The position numbers and the translations under genes are program-made. Shown piece after piece: positions 33,033 through 43,030 of a stretch of 64,000 nt of DNA. Source of the stretch: Paguma larvata (Eukaryota > Chordata > Mammalia > Carnivora > Viverridae); assembly GCA_030068075.1 (NCBI GenBank), contig CM057836.1, forward strand, positions 72,577,788 through 72,641,787, given 5' to 3'. The notes beneath the pieces were generated by a model, which was given only the letters and a program-made list of their open reading frames with translations, did not search any database and was not told the origin of the DNA. Every line of letters starts with the position of its first letter. Position 1 is the first letter of the stretch.

Positions 33033-33249
33033 TTCTAGATTTGGATCTCATGCACACTATGACTCACTTCTATTTTTCTCAAAATCCCCTTCAGAGTCTC
33101 AGTTAAACGTCTTTCTCTCCCCACAATTGATCCCATAGCCTGCCACTATTCTAGAACTCGGTTCATCCAGTAATTATCCTCTTTTCTATCTTCCTGACTG
33201 ACTATTCCTTCTTTCTACTCTGCTTCCTCCTCTACCCCCCACCATCTCT

Positions 33250-34475
33250 CTTCTCCCTGCCAAGAAGTGACAGTCTACCCTTCTTCCCTTTGCAAGAGTG
33301 ACAGACTACCCTTTCCTGCCTTACTTCCACACCTCCCCGCTCGTCTCCTTAACCTCTTACAATTCGGATCCTGCCCCCAGTCGCTTCACAGAGAGGGTTT
33401 TCTCGCAATCAGCCTCTCAGACAGAACGTCAACTGTCAGATCTGACAGTCCCCTTATTTTCCATTCTCCTCGGCTAACTCAAGGCGGGACGCGGCCCCGC
33501 TGGCTGTACCGTCTCAACCCTCTCCCCGCTGCCTTTCCCGCCTGCACTGTCTCCTATCCTTGCGCATCCCCTGGGCTTTGCCCCAGGTGTGAGCCTCGCC
33601 CGGCTTCCCCTTGGCCTCCACCCACTCTTACATCCACTTCGCCCGCTCCCATGGTTTCAACTGTCACCTTGGCACCATTGCCTCCCACCCGGACCTCTCC
33701 TCCAGAATGCCAATCTCGGGATTCTAAATCGGTGCTCCACATCTGCACCCGGAGGCACAGCGATCTCAACCTCGACAGACTGACAAGCAAACGCGTTTAC
33801 TTCCCTTTCGAATGGACGCTTTCCTCCCGAGTTCCCCGCCCTGTCTAACGGCACCACCGTCCGCCCAGCCGACCTCCCCAGAAGCCCTGGAGTCAGCTCT
33901 CCTCTGGCCGTCTGTCTCCCCCTCCCCACCTGCTGCCACCTTCCGTCAACTCCCCGCCCCCCCTTCTCTTCAGGAACTCTCCCTGACTTCTCCTCCCACC
34001 GCCGTTTCCAAGTTGAGGCCCTCCTGAGACCCCTGGGCCTCCTGCAGAATCTCTTAACTGGTGTCCAGTCTCCAGACCTCCAATCCTTCCCTCGTATCTC
34101 TGCCAGAAGCATCTCGCTTTCCAGGTCTGACCACGTGTGCTCACGTTTGACTTGACACGCCTTTCACTGCCCACTTCTTTCTAAGGAAAATCCACCTACC
34201 CTTGGAGGCCACCTCAGGGAATTCTCCACAGAATCTTTATAATTTATCAATTCTGCACCATACCATACATGTGTGTTTGGTGCTGGCTGGGGTAGACGTT
34301 GTATGTACGTGTGTGTATGTGCGTGTGCATGTGTGTGTGTGTACGTGTATGCGTGTATGTGTCCTCCCCTGGGCTCTTACAGCCCAGCACTTGGGCCTCT
34401 GTTAGCACTGATTATACACCATCCTTTTCCATCAGCTTCCCCCACTGAACTGGAAGCTTCCTGAGGTCAGACGGC
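33250..34475 (+). repeat. Long L2 LINE relic including ORF2-derived sequence
   Basis: CCCATGGTTTCAACTGTCAC followed by CGGACCTCTCCTCCAGAATG matches the L2 ORF2 passage 'cccacggcttcaattaccac...tgacctctctcctgagctcc'. AACGGCACCACCGTCCGCCC then CCTGGAGTCAGCTCTCCTC matches the next passage. ACTGAACTGGAAGCTTCCTG is the 3' 'actagaatgtaagctccttga' landmark. It retains about 1.2 kb, longer than most L2 relics. A 193-codon frame at 33267-33848 is a by-product of the relic, not a preserved L2 protein. A TG-rich microsatellite interrupts it. Confidence 0.78.
34298..34362. repeat. (TG)n-rich microsatellite
   Basis: Alternating GTGTATGTGCGTGTGCATGT-type units inside the L2 relic. Confidence 0.9.
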
Positions 34476-34866
34476 ATTATGGGTTGTTCCACTGAAAGCT
34501 GTGTTGAAACCCTAAGTCCCTGCGAAAGTAACCCTATTTGGAAAGAGGGCCTTTGCAGATATAATCAAGTTAATATGAGGTCACAGGGTGGGCCCTAGTC
34601 CAATGACTAGCTGTTCTTGTAAGAGAGAAGACAGAATGGGAGGGAAGCCATGTAAAGACAGAGCCGGAACCTGGGGCTCTGCTGACACAAGCCCAGGAAT
34701 CCCTGGGGCTACCAGAAGCTGGAAGAGACCAGGAAGGATTCCCTTACGGCTTTCAGAGGGCGTGTGGCCCTGCCTGCCGACAACTTGACCTTGGACTTGT
34801 AGCTTTCAGGAGTGTGAGAGGACAACTTTGCAGTGTTTTGTCACAGCAGCCCTAGAAACAAAGACA
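34476..34866 (+). mobile_element. MLT1 (MaLR) LTR relic, forward
   Basis: GTTGAAACCCTAAGTCCCTG, then CCTATTTGGAAAGAGGGCC, TTTGCAGATATAATCAAGTT, GGGTGGGCCCTAGTCCAATG, GGCTACCAGAAGCTGGAAGA, CTTGACCTTGGACTTGTAGC and GTCACAGCAGCCCTAGAAAC. The order is that of an MLT1-type LTR. It is solitary, and no internal coding region is present. Confidence 0.82.
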
Positions 34867-34912
34867 GATGGGAGTGAGGTCTTGATTCCTCTTTGTGGAC
34901 TCTCCGTATCCA

Positions 34913-34955
34913 CAGTATCCACAGAATTATTTTTGTTTTAAGTTTATGCACTTAT

Positions 34956-34999
<44 letters not shown>

Positions 35000-35183
35000 T
35001 GCACATGAGTCAGAGAGAGGCAGAGAGAGAGGGAGAGAGAATCCAGAGCAGGCTACATGTGGTCAGCCCAGGGCCCAACCCGGGGCTCGATCTCATGAAC
35101 TGTGAGATCCTGACCTGAGCTGAAATCAAGAGTGGGATGCTTAACTGACTGAGCCCCCCAGGCACCCCAGTATCCCCAGAATT
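34913..35183 (-). mobile_element. SINEC, reverse, with 16-bp target-site duplication
   Basis: The body is 34929-35167. The duplication CAGTATCCACAGAATT (34913-34928) and CAGTATCCCCAGAATT (35168-35183) differs at one position. A long (GA)n block lies at 34960-34995. It forms an inverted pair with the forward SINE at 35283. Confidence 0.96.
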
Positions 35184-35282
35184 CTTGAAACTCATGAACT
35201 TCTGGTGAATTCATGAACAAAAATGAACCATGCACACCAAGGGATTTTTACCACGAGTGCATATTAAAAAAAAAAAATCTCA

Positions 35283-35410
35283 GGGCGCCTGGGTGGCTCA
35301 GTTGATTAAGCGTCCGACTCTTAATCTCGGCTCAGCTCGTGATCTCACAGTTCTTGAGATCGAGCCCTGTGTAAAACTCTGTGCTGACAGCACGGAGCCT
35401 GCTTGGGATC

Positions 35411-35441
<31 letters not shown>

Positions 35442-35507
35442 CCCCTCCCCTGCTTGCACTCTCTCCCTTTCTCAAAATAAATGAACCTTAAAAAAATAAT
35501 AAAATAG
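35283..35507 (+). mobile_element. SINEC, forward
   Basis: GGGCGCCTGGGTGGCTCAG head, CTCAGCTCGTGATCTCACAG, GTGCTGACAGCACGGAGCC, a (CT)n block, then CAAAATAAATGAACCTTAAA and an A-rich tail. It is about 100 bp from a reverse copy. Confidence 0.96.
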
Positions 35508-36476
35508 ATTTTACAAATAACTTTTAAAAGATCTCTTAAACTTAAATGTATATTCATGCTTCAAGATTACTGATTTATAACCATTAGAACCTCAGATGTG
35601 CATTTGGTGTCCAGAAAGACAAAGAGGTGGGCTGAGTTTAAGCCACCTGTACCCTCTTCACCTGGCCCTCCTGTCCCTCATGGAAACGCTGGCGAGGCAG
35701 CTGGCTGGGCCTGCAGGTGTCCTCTACAGGAAATGGAGGCCTTCCTCTGTGCAAAGCTGTGACCTTGTACTCATTAGCACAGGGCCCTGTTCCACTAAGC
35801 TAATGACCTCAAATAGCCGCCAGCAGAAATTAGATTCACCAAAAGAGAGTGGGGAGAAGAGGCTGATAAAGGCGGTATCTCCCTTCACATACAAGGTGAA
35901 GCCGAGCGTAATTAGCAGGACGTCAATGCTGACGCCGAAATGCTTTCAATTCAACCAAGTGGACACTCCAACCACACACGCCTTTTAGGAACAAACCGGG
36001 CGGGCAGAAGGTGGCCAAATCAGCCCGAGACTGAGTTGTTCTCTTTTCTCTTTCTTGAACAAACACTGAAAGCCAACACACTGGGGGCATTCCAGAAAAA
36101 CCTCTGAATGGAGAGAGGGGAAACACTCTTTGAGCCTGTGTCACTCAGTCTGTCTGTCACTACCAGCCCCGTGGCCATAAATACTACTCATGAGTCACAG
36201 TGAAAATCCACAGTCTCTCTGGAGACACCGCCGAGCAGCGGCAGGTGCGCCTAGCGCTGTCCCTGTGAGGAAATCAAATCTCGGGGGTGGTAAAACGACT
36301 ATCCCCGCCACAAAAATGCAAATGGCCCGTTCTTCCCTGAGCGGGGTGGAAAGGAGAACTGTGCGGCCGGGTCCCTGCTGGGCATAGAGCCCCCCAACCC
36401 CGCCCACTTCGGCCTGGTTATGGCCTTTAGATCCTCAGTCCTAAAAACTTGGTGCTATCCACGTTGTGATTTCAAA
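35508..36476. other. Single-copy DNA
   Basis: No repeat or exon was recognised. Confidence 0.4.
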
Positions 36477-36716
36477 TAAAATGAATACAAGGGCACCTGG
36501 GTGGCTCAGTCAGTTAAGCATCCGGCTTCGGTTCAAGTCATGATCTCGCAGTTCATGGGTTCGAGCCCCACGTCCGGCTCTGTGCTGACAGCTCAGAGCC
36601 TGGAGCCTGCTTCGGATTCCGTGTCTCCCTCTTCCTCTTGCCCCTCCCCCACTCACGCTCTGTCTCTCAAAAATAAATGAACATCAAAAAAATTTGTTTT
36701 TCTTTAAAATGAATAC
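36477..36716 (+). mobile_element. SINEC, forward, with exact 12-bp target-site duplication
   Basis: The body is 36489-36704. TAAAATGAATAC flanks it at 36477-36488 and 36705-36716. The A-box-like TGGCTCAGTCAG and B-box-like GGGTTCGAGCCCC (the internal RNA polymerase III promoter elements of tRNA-derived SINEs) are both well preserved. It looks like a young copy. Confidence 0.97.
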
Positions 36717-37145
36717 TGAGCCATAAAGGAAGCAAGTCTGACGAAGTTCATGATGACTACTTTGAAGCTTCTTGGTAAAGATGAGACATAAAATTCTCTC
36801 CAAAATAAACATACAGTGTCCCTACTTTGCTGGTGCTTCATCAGCCTCAGGTGCGTGAGCGTGGCCCATGCTGCCACTGTGTCGTTCTCAATAGTGACAG
36901 TCCTTGTTGTCTCCGACTGTGAGCCCTCTGCCCCCACTCCACACCCCTGCGAGTGTGTTAGTCTCGTCATCTGATCGCTAGACACAGAGGGCAAATCACT
37001 CCTGTCCTCTGCCTCTCTAGTCATCTTAGCTCCATTACTTCCCGCTCCCAAATATGTGCTTATGCCCTGTTTGAGGGGTTCTTCAGCAGCCTCCAAATTT
37101 TTAAAACAGTTTTAAAGAAAAAAATCTCTAACATGTATCTATCAT
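36717..37145. other. Single-copy DNA with an unassigned 130-codon reverse frame
   Basis: A minus-strand frame ending at 36704 (130 codons from 37096) has a Ser/Thr-rich product with no domain I recognise. No poly-A, target-site duplication or intronless-gene signature supports a processed pseudogene. Confidence 0.35.
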
Positions 37146-37146
37146 C

Positions 37147-37360
37147 TTTTTATGTTTATTTATTTTTGAGAGAGAGAGAGAAAGACAGACAGAGCACAAG
37201 CAGGGGAGGGGGACAGAGAAAAGGAGACACAGAATCCAAAGCAGGCTCCACGCTCCGAGCTGTCAGCACACAGTCCGACGCGGGGCTCGAAACCATGAAC
37301 CACGAGATCATGACCTGAGCTGAAGTCAGTTGCTTAACCAACTGAGCCACCAGGGGCCCC
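37147..37360 (-). mobile_element. SINEC, reverse
   Basis: TATGTTTATTTATTTTTGAG tail complement, a GA-rich middle, CGACGCGGGGCTCGAAACC B-box complement, ending GAGCCACCAGGGGCCCC. It is followed by a T run of about 14 at 37368. Confidence 0.95.
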
Positions 37361-37428
37361 ACGACTATTTTTTTTTTTTTACTTGGACATCTTTTTAACC
37401 AAGATGTTAAAGTCATAGACATTCAGAG

Positions 37429-37458
37429 CTGAAGATCTATGACCTGAAGATCTATGAA
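37429..37458. repeat. 15-bp tandem duplication
   Basis: CTGAAGATCTATGAC and CTGAAGATCTATGAA lie directly in tandem, differing only at the last base. Confidence 0.85.
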
Positions 37459-37519
37459 AATAAACTGACGATTCATCAACAAGACACTAGTTAAACTAAT
37501 TAACTGAGCTGCGGATTAC

Positions 37520-37815
37520 TATGCTGTAGAGTCTTCCAGAAGAAGATAGTGGATCAATATGAGCCTATAATCACAATTTCCGAAACTGTTAAGTAAAAGA
37601 AGCAAGAAGCAGGACAACGCGTATACCAATGACCTCATCTGTTTTCAAAAGATATATACATAATTCGCCAGCAGAAGATTCTGGAAGGATATACAAGGAA
37701 CCAGTACAGTGGTTGCCTCTGGAACGGGTCTGGGGTAAGAGGAAGGCTAACTTTTCGCCATCTGCCTTGTCACTGTTTGAATTCCTTACAACGTATATGT
37801 ATTAAATCTTTTAAA
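37520..37815 (+). repeat. Old LINE-1 3'-UTR-like relic (tentative)
   Basis: GAAGCAAGAAGCAGGACAAC, then GGAAGGATATACAAGGAACC, then GGTTGCCTCTGGAACGGGTC resembles a recurrent mammalian repeat passage ('agcaggacaatatgtatgg...ggatacacaccaaaatgttaacagtggttatctctgg'). I recall it from old LINE-1 3' ends but cannot assign a family. Confidence 0.4.
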
Positions 37816-39527
37816 AATATTATAAATATATAAACATATAAACGCAAATAAAGCATAGATTACACATTTTCCATTTTTAACAAGGAGAGAGACCTTGAAA
37901 CCATCTAATATTCCTGTTTTCCCAATGAGGAAACCACGGTCCAAAGAATGGCCTGAGCGGGGCGGGAGCCCGGACCTCTGACCCTTCGGTTCTTTCTCTC
38001 TGCTTTTCCACAATGTTTCCTTCTTCATCGTCACCGTTCTGGTTGCTCAAGGTTATCTGAAATCGACCCCCCCCGGTTAAATGAAGCATCACTGTTTTTT
38101 CATTTCATTTCTATTGCCGGCTTAAAACAAGGAATCCGTGATCTAGATTTTTTTTTTTAATCAAATTCTATTCTCAGTGTGCTAGAAGACTTGTGCTTAA
38201 ATCACGCCGTTCGTGAAAACCAAAGTGATCCCCCAGCCTATTAGGTTTCTTTAACCCTGCTTTTCTTTTGTAGGGTTTGCCTTAAACAGAGCACACCTCT
38301 GCTCGTTCCTCCCTGAAACATCTTGTCCGTTCTTCCTTGTGTGCCTATGTTCGGGCCACACCAGCGCTATCCGCTTTGAAACGTGAGCTCCCCAAAAGGT
38401 CGGCACCGATTCCCTCATTCCCTTATACCATGGATATGCGACCGATGGATTACACCGCGCGCAGGCACTTCAGAAGCCTTCTGATTTGACAGCCTCGGTG
38501 GCTAAAGCGCTCGAAGCATCCGCTCTAGGTGCAATTTATTAAATTATCTTAACAATCAGCGTATATTCTTCCAGCCCAGATAAGAAGTTCGATTTGAGAT
38601 CTTGTTCCCTGGGCCTTTTTTCTTGACCTAACCGATGCGAGCTGAAATGTTACATGAGTCAGGGCGATTCTCAATGCTCCGGCTCTTTCAAGAAACCCAC
38701 AAACTCAACACAATCACTTGGTGGTTTAGGCTTTTGCCATTAACAAAGCCTGGACCGACACTCTTATTTCTTATGCGTGATGTATTCATCCAAGTTAAAT
38801 TCGCTTCATTTTGCTAAATTGTAGCCACTGCTGTTTATAAACTCCCAGAATGGTTATTTTATTAGGCTTTATTTTGGGGTTGTGTGTGTGGGGGGGGAAA
38901 CAAGGAAATCTAACATGGTATTTTTTTATAATGGTATTTAAAAAAAACAAGCTTGAAACCTAAATTTAACTTCCCACAAATCTCAGCTTACCTTCTTCTA
39001 TGATATACCCTTTATGGACAGATAATAGCTATGACGTCTTATTCTAGGGCTTTCCTGTTTCTTTTTTTAATATTAAAATTTTTTTACGTCCTCACCCCCC
39101 CCCCATTAATTACTTGAAAATATTTCCTTTTGGCCTCCAACTGCTCAGGGACCTCCCTTAGCAATTTCCTTCCCTATGATTATGCTGATGGGCTGTGTAA
39201 CAGGCTGCATCATTATGTGAGTTAAATTAAGGCTGGTGTAAATGTAACGTCGAATCTGAGGGCTTCCCGCGTCCTGGGACCGAAGGAGACAGCCCCAGGG
39301 GCCCTCCTCTCTTGAGGCATCCGAGAAGGCCAGGCTAGATGCCCCCAAGTGGTGAGGAGCACATCATCCAGGTGCCCCATCTTTTGGGGACCCCGTGCCA
39401 AAAAGGCCACCAGCCACCCCTATCACATTGCTCCCCAACCATCAGTGTTTCCCTGAGCGTCTGAGGCCACAGCAGAGAGCAGCAGGCAGAAACCTAGCAC
39501 GGCTAAGATGACTCTGCCCTGGCATTT
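37816..39527. other. Repeat-poor, AT-rich single-copy DNA
   Basis: A weak MIR-like core (CCCAATGAGGAAACCACGGT) lies at 37915-37945. No exon was recognised. A C run lies at 39095-39104 and a G run at 38891-38898. Confidence 0.4.
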
Positions 39528-39559
39528 CAATTACCTAAAGGCAATTACCTTATAATTAG
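39528..39559. promoter_or_regulatory. Cluster of three homeodomain-type ATTA/TAAT motifs
   Basis: CAATTACCT occurs at 39528-39536 and again at 39542-39550, followed by TAATTAG at 39553-39559. All three contain the ATTA/TAAT core bound by many homeodomain factors. It lies in repeat-free sequence. Whether it is a real regulatory site cannot be judged from one sequence. Confidence 0.25.
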
Positions 39560-39754
39560 GACTCTTCCTTTTTTCTGAAACCCCAGAATAATATCCTACA
39601 TCGAGAGAATACCTTTCTTCTTCTTTCAGCGAGAAGCCTCGCTGTTTCTGAGACACCCTTCCACCAGCCATTTCAAGTGTCGGGCAACTAGAATCATTAT
39701 GTCTGTCTCACGGATGAGCAAAATGAAACCCAGAGTAATGAAGACTTTGAGACA

Positions 39755-40930
39755 CTGCTACGGAGATTCTCATACACCTCTTTACACATAAATATTTCTG
39801 AAGGATAACATCTCTGGAAGTGAAATTACTGAGTTAATGATACCCATTTTAATAAAGATTATCAAAACACCCACTATGGAAATCATTCCAATTTAAGCTC
39901 TCATTATGCATGAATGTCTGCCTCCTTCTACCCGCAGTGATGATTTTTTTTTAATGTATTTACCATTCCAGTGGTTTCGAAAAATAGCTTATTACATACA
40001 GGTTGAATATCTTTTTATATATTTAAGACTCATTTCATTTCTTTTGTCTGTCAATAATCTGTTCTTGTCTGCCCCCATTTGTCTTTCATGTTGTTGACCT
40101 TTTCTTAAATGTATTAGAGCTTTTAATCAACTAAGGATATTGTCTTTTGGAATTTAAATATGATTCCAAGGTCACAGTTTTTTGACTTTGTTTACAATGG
40201 CCCATGAAGCTGTCATAGATGAGGCGACGGTTTTGTCCAGTTTTTTGGAATGTAACGTATTAAGGGCACCTGGGTGACTCAGTCAGTTAAGCGTCCAACT
40301 TCGGCTCAGGTCACCATCTCACGGTTCATGAGTTTGAGCCCCAAGTCAGGCTCTGTGCTGACCACTCAGAGCCTGGAGCCTGCTTCGGATTCCGTGTCTT
40401 TCTCTCTCTCTCTCTCTGCCCTTTCCCTGTTCCCTCTCTCTCTCTCTCTCTCTCTCTCAAAAATAAATAAATAAATAAATAATTTAAAAAAAGAAACATA
40501 TTAATCGATGTTTTTATGACTCCCAGAGTTTGTGTTACACCTAGCAAGACCAGGCTACCACAAGATTTTTAAATCTTCTCTGTTTTCTTCCACTACTTTT
40601 AATATCTAAATTTTTGGTTCATCTGGCATTTATGTTGGCAGAAGAAGTGGCATAGGGATTCAATTTTTGTTTTCCCGGATGGCAACCGAGTCGCCCCAAA
40701 CTATGTACTGGATAATCTATCATTTTCTGACTGACACAAAATGCCACCCGGACCTGAGGACAGAGTGCCTGTATATATCGGCGTCCAATTCCAGATCCTA
40801 TTCTGTACTATCCATCTTCCTGTCTATTCAGGTGACCATACTCTACTACTGAAATATACACAGTGTTGTTTAAAACACATAACATCTGGCAGAGCTACTT
40901 TATCTTCATTATCCTCACCTACTACTTGAA
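39755..40930 (-). mobile_element. Old LINE-1 (L1M-type), antisense, interrupted by a SINE
   Basis: The left part, AAGTGAAATTACTGAGTTAA and GGTTGAATATCTTTTTATAT, resembles the complement of an L1M 3' region. The right part, TTTTGGTTCATCTGGCATTT, CCCCAAACTATGTACTGGAT, CAAAATGCCACCCGGACC and CAGGTGACCATACTCTACTA, is the complement of the ORF2 section just before the C-terminal domain. The frame is destroyed by substitutions and indels. Confidence 0.78.
40254..40504 (+). mobile_element. SINEC, forward, nested in the antisense LINE-1
   Basis: The body is 40264-40494. The duplication AACGTATTAA (40254-40263) and AACATATTAA (40495-40504) differs at one position. The tail is an (AAAT)n block followed by A-rich sequence. 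Confidence 0.96.
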
Positions 40931-41429
40931 TAGAGCCTCTGCTTCCATTCTGTTTCCCACCCGATTGCTTTCCTCTAAAGCTACTTTCTTTACTACTTTC
41001 ATGCCAAGCCACTTGACTATAGTCTCGTGTTGTTTCCAGTAAATAGCAGCTCATTTAGCTATGCCATAAGTATATCATACGCACATAATAACTCCATAAT
41101 AATTTGCTTTCCACACGTGTACTTTCCTTCTCTATTTCTCTTGTCCAAGAGCAGCAGCCAGCCTATAGAACGGCATTTAATAAATGTAGTGGACATCCTT
41201 AATCTGACAGCAGCATGACCCCTAAAGACCCTGTAATCGTGTAATCCTGCCGGCTCTATATTCTGCGAAGCCTGAGAAGAAAAGAAAAACGGAGAAAATC
41301 ACATTGCCGATTTGTACTCAGGGGATCTGGGTGAAACAGAAGCAGGGAAATTATGAAGACCCCTCCCCTGCCCCACACTCTCCCTGCTGCCCCCCCACCC
41401 AGGTTTCTGCTGGCCTTTCTCTCCCCTTT
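40931..41429. other. Single-copy DNA
   Basis: No repeat or exon was recognised. Confidence 0.4.
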
Positions 41430-41675
41430 ATCGACCACACTTTAAATTTTTTTTAACGTTTATTTAGTTTTGAGAGACATAGAGACAGAACATGAGCAGG
41501 GGAAGGGCAGAGAGAGAGGCAGACACAGAAACTGAAGCAGGCTCCAGGCTCTGATGAGCCATCAGCACAGAGCCCAACATGGGGCTCGAACTCACAGACC
41601 GTGAGATCATGACCTGAGGTGAAGTCGGCCGCTTAACCGACTGAGCCACCCAGGCGCCCCATTGACCACACTTTA
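41430..41675 (-). mobile_element. SINEC, reverse, with 15-bp target-site duplication
   Basis: The body is 41445-41660. The duplication ATCGACCACACTTTA (41430-41444) and ATTGACCACACTTTA (41661-41675) has one mismatch. The head complement CTGAGCCACCCAGGCGCCCC is intact. Confidence 0.97.
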
Positions 41676-41812
41676 GAGGGCCAGGTGGGTGTTCTGTCGA
41701 AGACAAATACAAAACGAGGGACTGGTAGCCCATTCTAAGAACCTCCGTGAGGGATTCCCTACATGATCCCTACCAAATCTCCCATACTTAAAGTTTTAAA
41801 TATCTCTTGGTT

Positions 41813-41943
41813 AATTAAATAATATTAACAATTACTATTATTAATAATTATTAATTATTAATATATTATATTATATGTTATATATTATAATTATATATTA
41901 ATTATATATGATAATTAATCATTATTAATATTAAATAATAATC
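41813..41943. repeat. AT-rich low-complexity tract
   Basis: About 130 bp made almost only of A and T, with imperfect inverted TAATTATTAATTATTA and TATATTATA units that can fold back. No gene is involved. Confidence 0.9.
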
Positions 41944-42224
41944 AAAACCTAGTAAGCTGTACCTTGCCTCGTGGAGCTACTGGGCGGTCGGGAGTCTATG
42001 AACAGACCGGGAGCAGCTAGACTGCCAGAGCAGGGCCCTCAAAAGCTCTAGTCTAAGTGTATCTGCACCAGCAGCCGCGTCTGGGCTACCACATCCAGAG
42101 GGTCAGCCAGTCTCATCCAAACACTACCCAGTCCCTGAAAGCCGGAATCACACCCCACCCCCTTTTACAACGCTTTCCTACACCACTGTACTCATTACTT
42201 GGGAGAGCCTGCTAGTTGCCTACC

Positions 42225-42832
42225 TCAAAATCCATTCTCCCCTTCTTTCTTAGTGACAAACCTCCTGAGAACCACCTGAGGTGCTCAGTGGGTTAAGTGT
42301 CCGACTCCTGGTTTTGGCGCAGGTCATGATCTCAGGGTTTTGTGGGTTTGAGCCCCGCATCGGGCTCTGCGATGGCAGCTGGGAGCCTGCTTGAGATTCT
42401 CGGTCTCTCCCTCTCTCTCTGCCCCTCCCCCACTCACGCCATCTCTGTCTCTCTCAAAATAAATAAACTTAAAAAAAAAAAAAGCTCCTGAATTGTATCT
42501 GGGTTTACAACTGCTTAGAAGAAAGGCTATATTTCCCAACCTTCCTCAAAAGGGAGAAAGGATGTCCTCCTTCTCTCCTTTCTTCTGGAATGATTGTGCG
42601 GTGGCTGGAGGTCTGGCAGCCATCTTGGACCATGTGAATGAGGACCTCACTCTAACGACGAGGAAGCAGAAAGCTGGAGGGAGCCAGAGTCCCCGATGGC
42701 TTTGTGGAATACATATCAGCTCTGGTCAAGACTCCTTGTCTGTGACAAAATAAAACCTTGAGTCTTTAGGCCACTATGATCTAGCTGTCCTGGTACACGC
42801 AGACACACTTAATCCTAACTGGTACACGTTGA
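42225..42832 (+). repeat. Ancient LTR-like interspersed repeat, split by a SINE (tentative)
   Basis: AATCCATTCTCCCCTTCTTT before the SINE, and after it CAGAAAGCTGGAGGGAGCCA, GAGTCCCCGATGGCTTTGTG, CTGTGACAAAATAAAACCTT and CTTAATCCTAACTGGTACAC. The last resembles the common repeat end 'cataatcctaactgatacac'. I believe this is an old MaLR-like or related LTR but am not certain of the class. Confidence 0.5.
42262..42491 (+). mobile_element. SINEC, forward, diverged head
   Basis: The body is 42269-42484. The short duplication CTCCTGA is at 42262-42268 and 42485-42491. The head reads CACCTGAGGTGCTCAGTGGG with several changes. The tail AAAATAAATAAACTTAAAAA is intact. Confidence 0.92.
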
Positions 42833-42954
42833 GCGGAACCTTTACTGGTCACCACGTAAAGGGGTCTCAGGGTGCTTTCTCAAGCTTGATCAAGAGTAAA
42901 CCTTATCTTCCCCTCAACCCTGCTCCCTGAGGGCCCCTGCCCTTCTCAGTTCTG

Positions 42955-43030
42955 CTTCAGGTCAGGTGCCTACTCGGTACTGGGGGACACAATAGACATT
43001 CGATAAATACCTGCTGAGTGAACTCTGACT
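42955..43030 (+). repeat. L2 3'-end relic
   Basis: CAGGTGCCTACTCGGTACTG, then CAATAGACATTCGATAAATA, then CCTGCTGAGTGAACTC is the L2 end ('agtaggcactcaataaatatttgctgaatgaa'). Confidence 0.6.

Noticed and set aside
33267..33848. 193-codon plus-strand open frame
   Set aside because: It lies in the L2 relic and is a chance frame in decayed LINE sequence.
36489..36704. tRNA-like A and B boxes as a tRNA gene
   Set aside because: The boxes belong to a tRNA-derived SINE; there is no cloverleaf with an intact acceptor stem.
36704..37096. 130-codon minus-strand open frame as a possible processed pseudogene
   Set aside because: No A-tail, no target-site duplication of its own and no family resemblance; its 3' end runs into a SINE flank.
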